From the NCBI GenBank assembly GCA_904063045.1, contig CAJFCJ010000006.1, positions 3,984,408 to 4,048,407 of the forward strand: DNA of 64,000 nucleotides. Direction: 5' to 3'. The position numbers were made by a program, and so were the translations under genes. Below the pieces are notes generated by a model. The model saw nothing but the letters and a program-made list of their open reading frames with translations. It had not been told where the DNA came from and did not search any database. Positions 35,928 through 46,217 of the stretch are shown here, piece by piece. Numbering within the stretch: position 1 is the first letter of the stretch; each line of letters starts with the position of its first letter. The stretch is from Dimorphilus gyrociliatus. Lineage: Eukaryota; Annelida; Polychaeta; Dinophilidae.

Positions 35928-36335
35928 ATGGATGGTAATGAGAAAACGGCAGATAATACTAGGAAAAGTATTGTTAGAATAAATGAACAAGAAATTAACG
36001 TTAAAGAAGAATCTATAAATGGCGAAGAAAAGGAAGATGAGGAAAATGAAATTGAAGATGATTTCAAGGGAATTGACCCTTACCAAAGAGCTATGGAGTA
36101 TCTATCCAAGAATGACATCTTTGAATTATTTCAAAGTTTAACTGCTGGATTGGTGCTGAGTCGACCTCAAAAGTCTATACAATATATGATAAATGAAATA
36201 GACAAAATAAGACAAGCTAAGGAGGCAAAAAATGGATCCTTAGTGCCAGACCAAATGGATCCCTACAAAGATCCTCCTGAACATAAAGCGACAATACAGG
36301 AAATGTTCACGTCAATAAACGTTGATAATAAATGA
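35928..36335 (+). CDS. Small RIIa/Dpy-30-fold protein, possibly axonemal
   Basis: A single-exon protein of 135 residues. Residues 1-48 are very acidic and probably disordered. Residues 50-98 form an RIIa/Dpy-30-type dimerisation motif: DPYQRAMEYLSKNDIFELFQ followed by LTAGLVLSRPQKSIQYMI, with the usual YLxxxxIxxLFxxLxxxLxxxxP spacing. A second DPYKDPPE element follows. Such short proteins, including the TEX55-like group, commonly dock on A-kinase-anchor-type helices in cilia and sperm flagella. The fold call is fairly secure; the ciliary role is inferred. Confidence 0.7.
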   Translation: MDGNEKTADNTRKSIVRINEQEINVKEESINGEEKEDEENEIEDDFKGIDPYQRAMEYLSKNDIFELFQSLTAGLVLSRPQKSIQYMINEIDKIRQAKEAKNGSLVPDQMDPYKDPPEHKATIQEMFTSINVDNK

Positions 36336-37021
36336 TATCGTCAGTTATTTTCTCTATACTTGTTATAATATACATTTAGAAGTTATCTTATGATTAGATT
36401 TAAAGGATTAAATGTCTTACTATTAGACTACACTTTACTTATTTGCGAGGATTGTTTATATCACAAACATACACAATAATCAAATATCAAATCCAATGAC
36501 ATATATCATATATTACTACTATTGTAGCTTAACAGATAAAATTAATCTTATTCAGGATCTAAATAAGTGTTGAATACTTAAAAGCAATATTTTATTATTG
36601 CTACTAAATTTCTTCTAAGTATAGAGGAAAAGTATTCGAATTCTTTAGTAAAATAGACCACTCACTTAAAGTTTTCTGTCTTTGAAAGAGGATTTCAAAA
36701 CTAAAGAGGAATCAAAGTCCACACTTTGCTATCGAAGTTAAAATTAACTATTATATTACTTCAATGCTAATCAGCTTTTGAAGTGACCAGTTATTTTGCA
36801 TTGTTTTATTACAATTGAAGTTTACTTACTGTTAAACAGTAGTATTAACTACTAGTGCTCAAACATAAGATAATTTGCTGATTTTCCGAAAAGGTCGTGT
36901 TTCAAAACCGAAATAAATTCCAGTTGAAATAAGATGTCCACAAATTCTATTGTAACCGGTGCTTATTTTTCGGTGCAGTTGTGTATTACATATAATTTTT
37001 CAAATTTTGTAAAATCTGCCA
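36336..37021. other. Intergenic gap before RABIF
   Basis: AT-rich 686 bp between two + strand genes. No gene or structured element was recognised. Confidence 0.4.
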
Positions 37022-37512
37022 ATGGCACAGAATTCCCTATCTAACACTTCCGACAAACTTCCGTCTCACGAAGTATTAAAAGATGTACCAGATAATTTAA
37101 AGGAATTAATAGCGGACAATGGCAAAAATCTTAAGTCCATTCGTTGTTCTACATGTAAATCATTGATACTTAATAAGGACACAGCTTCTTTAGTCAAGAG
37201 AGAGGTTTTTAGATTAAATAGTTAATTAGATAGTATTTAAATTATAAATTTTTTTACAACAAATAGACATTCCTACCCTACCCTCAACAAAAAAAGAACC
37301 AAAAAGCGGAGGAGGCAGAGGGAGAAACTGTCAATAGCTTTTGGCATGTACAAGATATGTACACGTTTGAGAATGTTGGATTTTGTAAAACAATAGGAAC
37401 TGTCAAGTTTTTAATGTGTGCCGACTGTGAGATTGGGCCCGTAGGAGTGTGTGACACACGGGGACCAAGAGATTTCTTTGTTTCAACAGATAGAATTGCG
37501 CATGAAAACTGA
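37022..37512 (+). CDS. RABIF: RABIF/MSS4, Rab-binding holdase and exchange-like factor
   Basis: Two exons, 37022-37204 and 37267-37512, give 142 residues. MSS4 binds nucleotide-free exocytic Rab GTPases and stabilises them. The zinc site is present as CSTC (CSTCKSLI) and CADC. The Rab-contact region reads WHVQDMYTFENVGFCKTIG and KFLMCADCEIGPVGV, almost the human sequence. The C-terminus DRIAHEN matches the human end. An N-terminal extension of about 35 residues precedes the conserved core. Confidence 0.93.
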
Positions 37513-38224
37513 TATTTATGACATTTTAGTTTTCAATTATTAACTACATCGAAATACAGAAGTAGCCAAAAGTTTATAACATATTTATGAAAATACTAAA
37601 AAAGTAATCTACCCCGTTCATACTATAACTGCACACTGCTGGAATCGTGTTGGAACAGCGTACCCAACTATAATACATTCCGTTAAGATCTTAAAGGCAG
37701 GAAATTCTTGTAAAAATTTACTTATAAATTAACAAATGTACTGTAAAAAATATATTTTATTTTTATTTGTAATTCTACATTTTTTTTTTAAAAAAAATAT
37801 AAGGAATTGAAACTCGATCCGGACTACAGTCTCTAATCCAATAACAATTATTGTCTATTAACGGTGAGATAAGGTAAGCAATGTTCTCTATCTAAGTACG
37901 GTTATCTAAGTAAGATGAAGATAAGGAACTTTATAATCGCTTATTATAGAGCTTTAATTATTTTTTGCGCCAAAATGAAATTCTTTGTTTTTGATAAATA
38001 CATGACCTGGTCAATAAAGTATGGCTTCCTTCATTTACCCAACATTCACTATGCGTTTAAAAAAGTTGCTATTGTATTAATTTTCATTCTTAAACATCTC
38101 AATACTCATTATGCTTTTCAATAAGTCTTCTCCTTGGGATCATGACTCATTAGGATATTCACCTCAATTTCATGTCTACTATTGTTATAAATAGTTTTTT
38201 ACTCCAGACATAACCTAAACCACG
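37513..38224. other. Intergenic gap between RABIF and the MARVEL gene
   Basis: Strongly AT-rich with poly(T)/poly(A) runs near 37780. A 69-codon frame at 37915-38124 has no recognisable features and is not called. Confidence 0.4.
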
Positions 38225-39010
38225 ATGAAAGCTAACGATCCTGAGATGCCGCCTAGCTATGAATCTTCAACTGCCCAAAAGTCATCTTGGTTCTCTATTC
38301 AGAAGGAATATGTTACTACTATTCCTGGAATTCTAAAAATAGCTCAGATGGTAAGTATACAAGTATTTGTAAAATTCTGATAATAAGTTATTTTATTTTT
38401 CAGGTCATTTCAATGATAGCATTTATATCCTCCATGGTTGATCCGTGGGCTGGAGCTGGATGGGTAAGGTTTGCTACCATAAGTGCATTTATTGGAACTC
38501 TCATATACTTTCTACTCTATTTATTGAACTACTACCAACGTATTCCTGGGCCTTGGACCCTGGTGGTAAGCGATTCTTTCTTACACTTGTGTTTATATTC
38601 TAAATCTAGCTTCATTTAATTTTCACAGGAATTCGTTTACTACTGTGTATATACGGTTTTCCTATTTATTTCGGCATGTGTATCAGCGGCTAAAGGTGGG
38701 GTCTTTGACTCAGCAGCAGCCTCTGCGGTTAGTTGATGCAATTATTGAGTTATTTGCAAATAATAGTCCTCTTATTTTTAGTTTTTTTGCTTCTTGGCAA
38801 CGGCAGTCTATGGAGTTGATTGCTTTTTCAAGTTTAAAGTCCTCAGGTTAGTAAGCCAAAACTTACTAGAGACAAACATTTAAAGTTCTTTCTTTTACCA
38901 GGAGCGAGCGAGCTGCTGCTGCTGCAGGGGGTCCCAGAGGAGTACAAGCCGGTACGACTGTCACTACCACTCAGACTACGACTACAGTTGAAAGAGTGGA
39001 AACTTATTAA
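38225..39010 (+). CDS. MARVEL-domain four-pass protein (CMTM/plasmolipin-like)
   Basis: Five exons with exact frame: 38225-38350, 38404-38565, 38629-38727, 38782-38846 and 38902-39010, giving 186 residues. The short N-terminus contains PPSY, a possible WW-domain ligand. Four hydrophobic spans follow (VISMIAFISSMV; FATISAFIGTLIYFLLYLL; FVYYCVYTVFLFISACVSAA; SAFFCFLATAVYGVDCFF), typical of MAL/plasmolipin/CMTM proteins, including the AxxYGxD/N end of TM4. The tail is Ala-rich and then Thr-rich (TVTTTQTTTTVERVETY). The family organises membrane rafts, apical sorting and epithelial or myelin membranes. The exact orthologue is unclear. Confidence 0.82.
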
Positions 39011-39213
39011 ACGCTTTCAAGTTACATTATAGATTATCAAAGTTATCAGATATAAAAGGAATATTATAACAATCTCTTTCTCATTCTATTGACTTGTCCA
39101 ATTGTGTTTATTATTATTCAATAGAATAAATTACTGTACATTGAAAAGCATTAAAAATTTTGCATTGCGAGCATGCTCTATTTAAGCAACAAGGCGAATT
39201 AAAATATATCTAA

Positions 39214-41154
39214 TTAATAGCAACCGTCATTCCAAGTATCATCATTAGTTTGCTTAGAAGAGTTAACATATCCATATTTACTAGGCCTAGCGAGACGACT
39301 GGCATTACCAGAAGGTATTTTAGACAGAGAGGATGCGCTAGAGGGTTTCGGAATTCCTCTAGGTCTTATTGCTCCTAAACGACTGGGTTGAGCGCTTTGT
39401 TTAAGGTTTGGTAATGAACTTCGATGTTTATCTCGTTCAAGACTTCTATTTGAACTGGAGTTCGAGTTAAGGGAATCTTGTGAATTCGAATGATCTTGTT
39501 GACTTTCGTCTGAAAGATTTTCAACGGATGGAATCGAACTTGGTTTCACTGGAATACCATAAGTTCCTTTTCTGGTTCGAGGTTTCACGGAAAGTTTTGG
39601 TTTGTTTGTAGGAATATCTGAAGTAGTATAATCGGAAGGTGGTGGGGATAATGATTCACCTGTCGATGGTGGTGACGGTGGCTTAACTCTTACTTTTTCC
39701 CGAATTTCAAAGTCCGTTAAACTTTGCTTAACATCTACCATAAGAAAAACAGTTTTTTTTATATATATACATAAATGTTAAATCTAACGTTTTTCATTTT
39801 TCCGACTTAGATCCTCTGAATTTCTGTGTCCTCTACTACCATTAGGTATAATTGACATGTTGTTGGATTCGTCAATATATTCTTCAGAAAATAAACAAAT
39901 TAAAATTACGTTGAAAGATTGAGGGTCTCTTTACCTTTCGTATAACTATCTTCATCGTTGCAATCTTCCAAATTTAAATTGGACGAACGATTCGGTGTTG
40001 ATCCACTTGAGTTCAGAATATAATCTGGATGAAGTAGTGAACAGATTTAATTGCTAATTAAATTTTGTTGAAAGAATTTACTAACATTCTTCTTGTTCAC
40101 GAAATTTGTCTTGCATTTCTTGGTATCGTTCAGAACCAGGAGAGAGTACTGTTCCTCCGGGACTTTTAAACGTCATGCTTTGTCGTAGTTCACTACTTGT
40201 AAGACTTTTTCTTAAATCTGCAATAGTGATAATATTTTGAATCTCTTTAATTAAATAATGACTAATATAAGGCTTACACTCTTCTTGCTGTCTAGCAAGT
40301 TCTTGCATCTCACTATATTGTTTTGCTCCTTTCTTTGTTACATCTTTTGTAAGAGCAGCAACAGCAGCTTTTTTAGATTTCTTTTTGCCAGCATTTTCAA
40401 CTTCATCCCCTCCAACAAGACATTGTTTTAGAAAATCAGAAGGTAAGGAACAAGATTGTCGTAATTTTTTCAAATATGATCTAACATCCATGCTGATTCC
40501 CATAGGATCATCGTCGGAATTGTAACCGTATCTAGCAATAGTACAAATTCAAACGAGTGCAACATTGTATAATGTTGAAAAAAATGCTCATATAAAAACA
40601 CCTGCTACCTTTCACAACAAAAGCAATAAACGCAAATATTGTATATGTGCTAATGCTTACGTTTCGTCTAAAGCGTCCTCCAGCCAATCAACGATTTCGG
40701 CATCCATATCATCTTCCTGGATTTCGTGTTGGTACCCAGAGGGTTGTTCCCATTCACTCAAGTAACAAAAATAGCAAAAATTTGAACCTTCTCTCTGACT
40801 CAGGGCTTCCGTTACTAACTTCTTCTGTTTTGAGATGGTATTGTTAGAGTTACTAACTTCCAAATTTGATCGCTCTTTGTTAGGAGAGTGATTATGAGAG
40901 TCAATAAATCCATCATCAATTCTCTCTGGATCGCGATCAAGGAAGTTATCGATCTTTATCATACTAGGAGGTACGTCAATCTCATTCTTTAAGACATTCT
41001 CGGTATCTGACAATGACGTTCCATTTAAGCGATCTTCTTCTTGGAACTCTCGTTTTCTTAGTTCCTGGTTCTTGTCGACCAATTTCTGGTATACAGCTCT
41101 AAGTTTCGCTATTTCAGCATCAGGATCATCAGGTATGACTCTCTCTTCATTCAT
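39214..41154 (-). CDS. SLAIN motif-containing microtubule plus-end protein
   Basis: SLAIN1/2 link EB1/CLIP proteins to ch-TOG at growing microtubule ends. The ATG is at 41152-41154. The N-terminal coiled coil EIAKLRAVYQKLVDKNQELR matches the human SLAIN2 start ([20 protein letters not shown]). Middle exons carry ELRQSMTFKSPGGTVLSPGS. The C-terminal half is Ser/Pro/Arg-rich with SLPNLKQ, GIPKP and SKIPS, as expected for EB-binding SxIP-like segments. The last residues TNDDTWNDGCY match the very end of human SLAIN2 (DDSWKDGCY). Two exons end on the repeated YxEMQxxxRxQEE element (near 40290 and 40090). One or more short introns inside 40657-41154 could not be fixed. Confidence 0.85.
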
Positions 41155-41448
41155 ACTGCCTCTTGGTAGTCAACGTCGTTTCGACGTGGTAGAATAAATT
41201 ACATAAAACTTTATAGCAAGTTCATTACTTACGGAAACTCCCAACTAGATTACTTCCGTTTCCGGTAAACGTTTTTTTCGGAAAAGGCGGTACCGACTTC
41301 CTCGACAAGGGGCAATATTACAACAAAGTCAGGAACTGGTAATAACCTAACAAAACTCTTAATCCCGTATGTTTAAATGGTATTTAAAATTAAAATTTAG
41401 AAAAAGTCATTTTTATTTGCGTATACTTAGAACTGATAACAAAAAACA
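41155..41448. promoter_or_regulatory. SLAIN upstream region / M13-like 3' flank
   Basis: Contains TTCCGTTTCCGGT at 41254-41266, the same 13-mer found in the EPS15/GST promoter, with two GGAA cores on the minus strand about 100 bases upstream of the SLAIN ATG. Confidence 0.45.
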
Positions 41449-43356
41449 CTAATCTTTATTATAATTTGTCGAAATTGTACATTTTAGTGAATTCAATTGA
41501 GTTGAATTACATGAAAAGGCAGAATTAAATAGTTTACTACTGCTGAACGTTCCCATTATTATATCGGTTATTTGATGTAAATATATCCCACTAGATAAAT
41601 GGCTAATAGAAGTGTAAGCCCTACAATGACTTTGTATTAACACTAAGTAAAACAGTTGATTATCATTTAAAGCAATCCCTGGTAGAGTAGAATTAGTACC
41701 ATTTTCTTCCATTTCTCTTTCATAAACTGTTTGAGATATTCTTAAAGCTAGTCTAAACGCTAACGCTTCTCTGATGAAGTTTTTATTATAGTTATCGTTA
41801 AACTTAAACTGCCCTACAACACATTGTTTTTCTTCGGGAAACAAAGAATCATTTTCTCTTAAGACGCTTTGTATCAGATGGTGTGCTAATAAAGTTCCTA
41901 GATAGCCATATCTTAGAGAAACCGGAAGTTTATTTAAGGGAGAAAAATGAGCAATAGCCTCAGGTGATATTAATAATGCCTTCTTCTCATAATCATCCAA
42001 TAGAATATCATTTTCTTGAAGACTACTATTTGTATAGGACATGTCAAATGATCTCTGTTCTCTTAAATGAATAATCATTTGAATAAAGGTTAAGTTTTTT
42101 TTAAATGGCCTCTCGATTAAATTTACTGTTTCAAAGTCAATTTCGACATTGATATATCTAAATCTTTCAACTCTTGCTCCTAAGACATTCTCAACCTCTC
42201 CTCTAATCTTATTGAAAATATCATTTATAGTATCTCTGTCTAATTTTATCGTAGTTTGTTCGGTATCTTTATAGAAAAGGTATTTAAAAAGATACGGAAA
42301 GTATTGGTCAGTTAAGTGAAGGCATCTTGTTTGATATTTAGCCTTGAATGATCGTTGAAAGTCAATTATATGCCGAAGTTCAAAACTTGCCCTAAAAATT
42401 AGATAATTATGTAAATCTTCAAAAGGAGTTTTCTCAATTAGTTCAATTAATTTATCAATTTTATAAAAATCTTTAAAGACTATATATTCGTAAATTTCCG
42501 GTGAAATATTATTAATTAATCTCTGAAAGTCAATAAGACCATTAAATTTATTTGCAATATCATCTAATCTTAATGGTTCTTCTGTTTCTTTATCGTTTGA
42601 TTTAGAAAATTTCAATAGTTCTTTCTCTATATTAAATATACTATTAATTATTTTTGAACGATGTTCACTATTCAAAGAAGGATACAAAGAATAAAAGAAA
42701 TGAGACGCAATATTCCTCAATGGAATCGAATTATCTTCATTAAAAGAATTAGATAGTGTTAAATAGTCTTTATAAACTTCTATTCTATCTTTAGTCAATT
42801 TTAGTTTAAAGAAAACGAATATTTTCAACTGATGAAGTTTGATTAGCGTCTCTCGAAAGACTTCTTTAAGATTTAGTGTGTCCCATTTTTCTGACGTAAG
42901 ATACTTAACTCCTATTTCGTCTAAAAGCACTTTCAAATGATTCGATTCATTTTTACGAAAATATTTTAAACATGAATGAAAAAATCTCTGTTGCTGTTTA
43001 AATATAGTTGTATTTTCGCTTAGCTCTTGTTCAATTAAGGCTAACTTTAGAGCATTGTAAACGTGAACATTGTTTACAGAGTCTCCGTTAAATGGAGATA
43101 AACCGCATGAAAAATAATTAAAGTTCGTACAAGGGTTCTCATTTAAATTCATAAGCTTTAGCATTGATCCAGCAAGTTTTACACAATATTCACTACTACA
43201 AATATTACTAGCATCGTCAGTTTTCAGTAATTTACACCATTTAGAGTTTGCCTTTTTAACCTTTTCTTCATGTGACAAAGTTATATTTAGAATATAATTT
43301 ATTACCAGAATGATTATTAAAATATAATGTATGTTTTTTATAAAATCTAGCATCAC
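41449..43356 (-). CDS. M13 neprilysin-like protein, zinc site lost (pseudo-peptidase)
   Basis: Single intact exon of 635 residues. A hydrophobic segment at about 8-27 is a signal anchor or signal peptide. The N-terminal M13 domain has the family's early cysteines (ICSSEYCVKLAG, NENPCTNFNYFSCG). The C-terminus aligns well: NDNQLFYLVLIQSHC and MGTFSSSKLFNSAFSC correspond to the neprilysin QLFFLxxAQxWC and GTxSNxxEFxxAFxC segments. The catalytic HExxH is absent; the place reads LLAHHLIQ (residues 489-496). The second zinc motif (ENIADNGG in active enzymes) reads REALAFRL at 529-536. The frame is fully open, so this looks like a maintained non-catalytic member rather than decayed DNA. It may have become a binding protein for peptides; that is inference. 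Confidence 0.82.
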   Translation of the reverse strand: MMLDFIKNIHYILIIILVINYILNITLSHEEKVKKANSKWCKLLKTDDASNICSSEYCVKLAGSMLKLMNLNENPCTNFNYFSCGLSPFNGDSVNNVHVYNALKLALIEQELSENTTIFKQQQRFFHSCLKYFRKNESNHLKVLLDEIGVKYLTSEKWDTLNLKEVFRETLIKLHQLKIFVFFKLKLTKDRIEVYKDYLTLSNSFNEDNSIPLRNIASHFFYSLYPSLNSEHRSKIINSIFNIEKELLKFSKSNDKETEEPLRLDDIANKFNGLIDFQRLINNISPEIYEYIVFKDFYKIDKLIELIEKTPFEDLHNYLIFRASFELRHIIDFQRSFKAKYQTRCLHLTDQYFPYLFKYLFYKDTEQTTIKLDRDTINDIFNKIRGEVENVLGARVERFRYINVEIDFETVNLIERPFKKNLTFIQMIIHLREQRSFDMSYTNSSLQENDILLDDYEKKALLISPEAIAHFSPLNKLPVSLRYGYLGTLLAHHLIQSVLRENDSLFPEEKQCVVGQFKFNDNYNKNFIREALAFRLALRISQTVYEREMEENGTNSTLPGIALNDNQLFYLVLIQSHCRAYTSISHLSSGIYLHQITDIIMGTFSSSKLFNSAFSCNSTQLNSLKCTISTNYNKD

Positions 43357-43783
43357 TTTCTTCTTTCTATAGAGACGTTAATATTCTAATCAAGTTCTTT
43401 TTATAATATATCTATTAAAAGAAGATATAAACTTAAATAGTAAAATATTGCAAAATCATTGGTCATTGATAAGCTGTTGTTATTGTTTATTTACCCAGTT
43501 TAACTTTAAGCATCTTAGAAATATTACAATTAGTATTTTGAGAAATTTAAAATTTAAATCTATCTGAATTTTAATGATAAAGTAAAATATTCTATACATT
43601 ACTAATATTTAAAAAAGACTATTAATCTATTCTTTATAATTCGATCATGCCGTTCTAAAAAAAATCGAATGTCTTCTTTCTGTTGCCAAATGATTAGGCC
43701 TATTTTATTTAATACGTTGATAATGGAATAGCCATACAGTCTGTGTTTTTACTGTACATGATTTCCAACTCGGAGAAGAAACA
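43357..43783. promoter_or_regulatory. Divergent upstream region of the M13-like gene and GM2A
   Basis: 427 bp between diverging starts. AT-rich, with no motif I would name. Confidence 0.35.
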
Positions 43784-44597
43784 ATGAATCGTGTTGTTAT
43801 TTTACTATTTTTGTATTATTCCATGGTTGATGGAGATTATTTGGATAAATTTGGCTTGTCAAAAGTACGACGCATATTATCATTATTTGTTGATAAAAAA
43901 TATTTATTTTGCACCTTTTTTTATAGTCGAATGATATTTTCCGCCTTGAAATTCCTAAATGGATCAAAAGAATTGAAAAAGAAAATCCCAAAATGTCTTG
44001 GTCTAATTGTGGTTCATCATCAGATCTCATCAAATTGGATAAGCTAGAAATACAACCATCGAAAATAAAGATACCAGGAAATGTAACGGTATCGGCTTCG
44101 GGAAGTTTGAAAGAGGACATTACTTCAGGAATAAAAGTAAGTTTTATATATTTTGTTCTATTTACTTATTTATAATAATGAAAATGACAATCTTAATATA
44201 GTTGGATCTCAAAATCGAAAAAAAAATTCTAGTATGGATCAAGATTCCATGTGAAGATAAAATTGGCTCCTGTACATACGATGTTTGCTCAATGCTTAAA
44301 ACTATTTTTCCTGGTGGAAAATGCCCAGATGTTTTTGTTAAAGCGGGTGTACCATGTCATTGTCCCTTTTTAAAGGTTAAATTGTAAAATGAACTTAATA
44401 ATCTGCAGTATATAAAGTCTATACTCTTTTTTAATTATCTATAGGGAAATTACTCACTGAAGAAGGCCAATGTTTTTGTCAATCCATCGATTAAAATACC
44501 CAGTTGGTTGGAGGAAGGAGAGTACAAAATACAACTCGATGTATCTCATCAAGGGAAGAGACTAATGTGTTTAAAAATGGATCTTTCATTAGCCTAA
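43784..44597 (+). CDS. GM2A: GM2 ganglioside activator (ML-domain lipid carrier)
   Basis: Four exons, 43784-43864, 43927-44136, 44202-44375 and 44445-44597, give 205 residues. A signal peptide lies at residues 1-17. The mature part matches human GM2A closely: SWSNCG, IKIPGNVTVSASGSL, ILVWIKIPCEDKIGSCTYDV, AGVPCHCPFLKGNYSL, PSWLEEGEYKI and GKRLMCLKM, with the disulphide cysteines kept. The family lifts GM2 and related glycolipids from lysosomal membranes and presents them to hexosaminidase A. Length is typical (human 193). Confidence 0.92.
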
Positions 44598-44906
44598 ATA
44601 TTGAGTTATAAATTGGCTGTTTAATTCATACTTCTTATTGTACATGCATGCTTTATCTTTACACTTTTTTTCCTTTGCGTTATCATTTTCGTCGGTATTT
44701 TTGTTTTTTAATAAGTATTATAAAACATAACATTAGATTCCTATAGATATATGAATTAAACTTAATACCTGGTACCCGTCTAAGTTTACGATGCAATCGA
44801 ATTTAGACCAGATTTCTCTCGAAAGTGGTCTTAAATTAAATTCAAATTGAAAGAGAATTTGCTTCATTATTCACTTATTATCGCCTTCACTACTCTGATA
44901 ATAAAA
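44598..44906. other. Intergenic gap before NSMCE2
   Basis: 310 bp, AT-rich. Nothing recognisable beyond the GM2A 3' flank and the NSMCE2 upstream region. Confidence 0.35.
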
Positions 44907-45817
44907 ATGCTACAGTTTCGAACTACAAATCAGCATTCTTGTAGCAAAGTTATTGATTCAATAAACAATCTATATGATACAATTATTTTAGCTGCATCAA
45001 TAAATACAGAAGGTACGCTTAGATGAAGTGCAGTTGTCTATCATTGGTTTAATTTTTATTTTATATAGAATCAAAGAATATAAGTCAAGATTTAGGAAAG
45101 GAACTGAAAGAATCATTAACAAATGGTATGATAGAGTGTATCAATGCAGAAAGGGAGAATCTCAATATCAAAAAAGCTTCCCTTGAATTTACTTCAAGAG
45201 TATGATATTTGTTGTGTTTTTATAGTTTATATATTATGTATGTACTAATTTTATAGGCTGAACATGAAACACAAACAAATTTCGATTATTCTAAGGAATT
45301 TGAAAAAATGCTTAAAAAGAATACTAGCAAAATGGATCCAAAAACTAATGAGCAATATACGAGATTGATAAAAACACTGAACAACGAGCCAACCAATACT
45401 TGTAAGAATATCTCTAGAAGATTCCTTTTAAATATTCTAATGCATTTGATTTCTTAGGTGAAGATAATGATGATGTGGTGCAGATGGACGAAATAAAATC
45501 AACTATTTGCCCTTATTCTCAGCAAGAAATGGAAAATCCGGTTAAAAATAAGATATGTGGCCATTCGTATGAAAAATCTGCAATTGCAGAATATATAAAA
45601 GCTAAGAGGCAAAGGGCTTTTTGTCCTCATGCAGGTACGTGTAGAATTCAGCTACTCTACTGCCAACTATGTAAAGATAATCTTTTCAGGATGTTCGAAC
45701 AAAAAGCCTCTTTCACCTGATTCTCTAATAAGAGATGAAGAAATGATAAGTATTATTGCTGAAAAAAGAAAAACTCAATCTACTGGAAATTTTATTACTG
45801 TAAACGATGCTAGCTAA
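44907..45817 (+). CDS. NSMCE2: NSMCE2/MMS21, SUMO E3 ligase of the SMC5/6 complex
   Basis: Start ATG at 44907 (MLQFRTTNQHS). The N-terminal half is helical and docks on SMC5. The C-terminal SP-RING carries STICPYSQQEMENPVKNKIC, GHSYEKSAIAEYI, FCPHAGCSNKKPLS; the last cysteine is supplied across the splice near 45634/45690. The protein SUMOylates chromosomal targets during DNA repair. It ends at ITVNDAS, stop 45815-45817. About 230 residues, similar to human NSMCE2 (247). Confidence 0.9.
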
Positions 45818-46217
45818 ATCTTTGATTTTTAAGAAACAAACTGCCCAGATAGCATTTAACAATAAACAAAATTTGCAAATTTTTTAACAATATTTATTTT
45901 AGATTCTTACTATTGAGGGAACTTGTTCATAATTTTACCATCATTAAATGATGACTGTAAGCTATATGGGTATTTTTTGATGAATAATACGGTAATTTAT
46001 GTAATATCTTGGACATTTCAATAAAAAGTGGCAACCCTTCCGCGTACGTGTCTCATAATAATGATAACTTATTATTAAGGTTAGTTTTTAATATATATAC
46101 CGTATATATATATATATATATATTTCTTTAAAAAACATTCTCTAGACTAGATAAATTCAGACGAGGTATAAACACAAATAAACGATAATTTCAAAGATAT
46201 AGTCCTTTTCACAAAAC
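45818..46217. other. Convergent 3' region with TA repeat
   Basis: The 3' flanks of NSMCE2 and YTHDC1 meet here. A TA microsatellite lies at about 46096-46122. No gene was seen. Confidence 0.4.
46096..46122. repeat. (TA)n microsatellite, intergenic
   Basis: A run of TA dinucleotides between the convergent NSMCE2 and YTHDC1 genes. Confidence 0.8.

Noticed and set aside
37915-38124. 69-codon hydrophobic frame before the MARVEL gene
   Set aside because: Low complexity and AT-driven; the MARVEL start at 38225 is independent and well supported.
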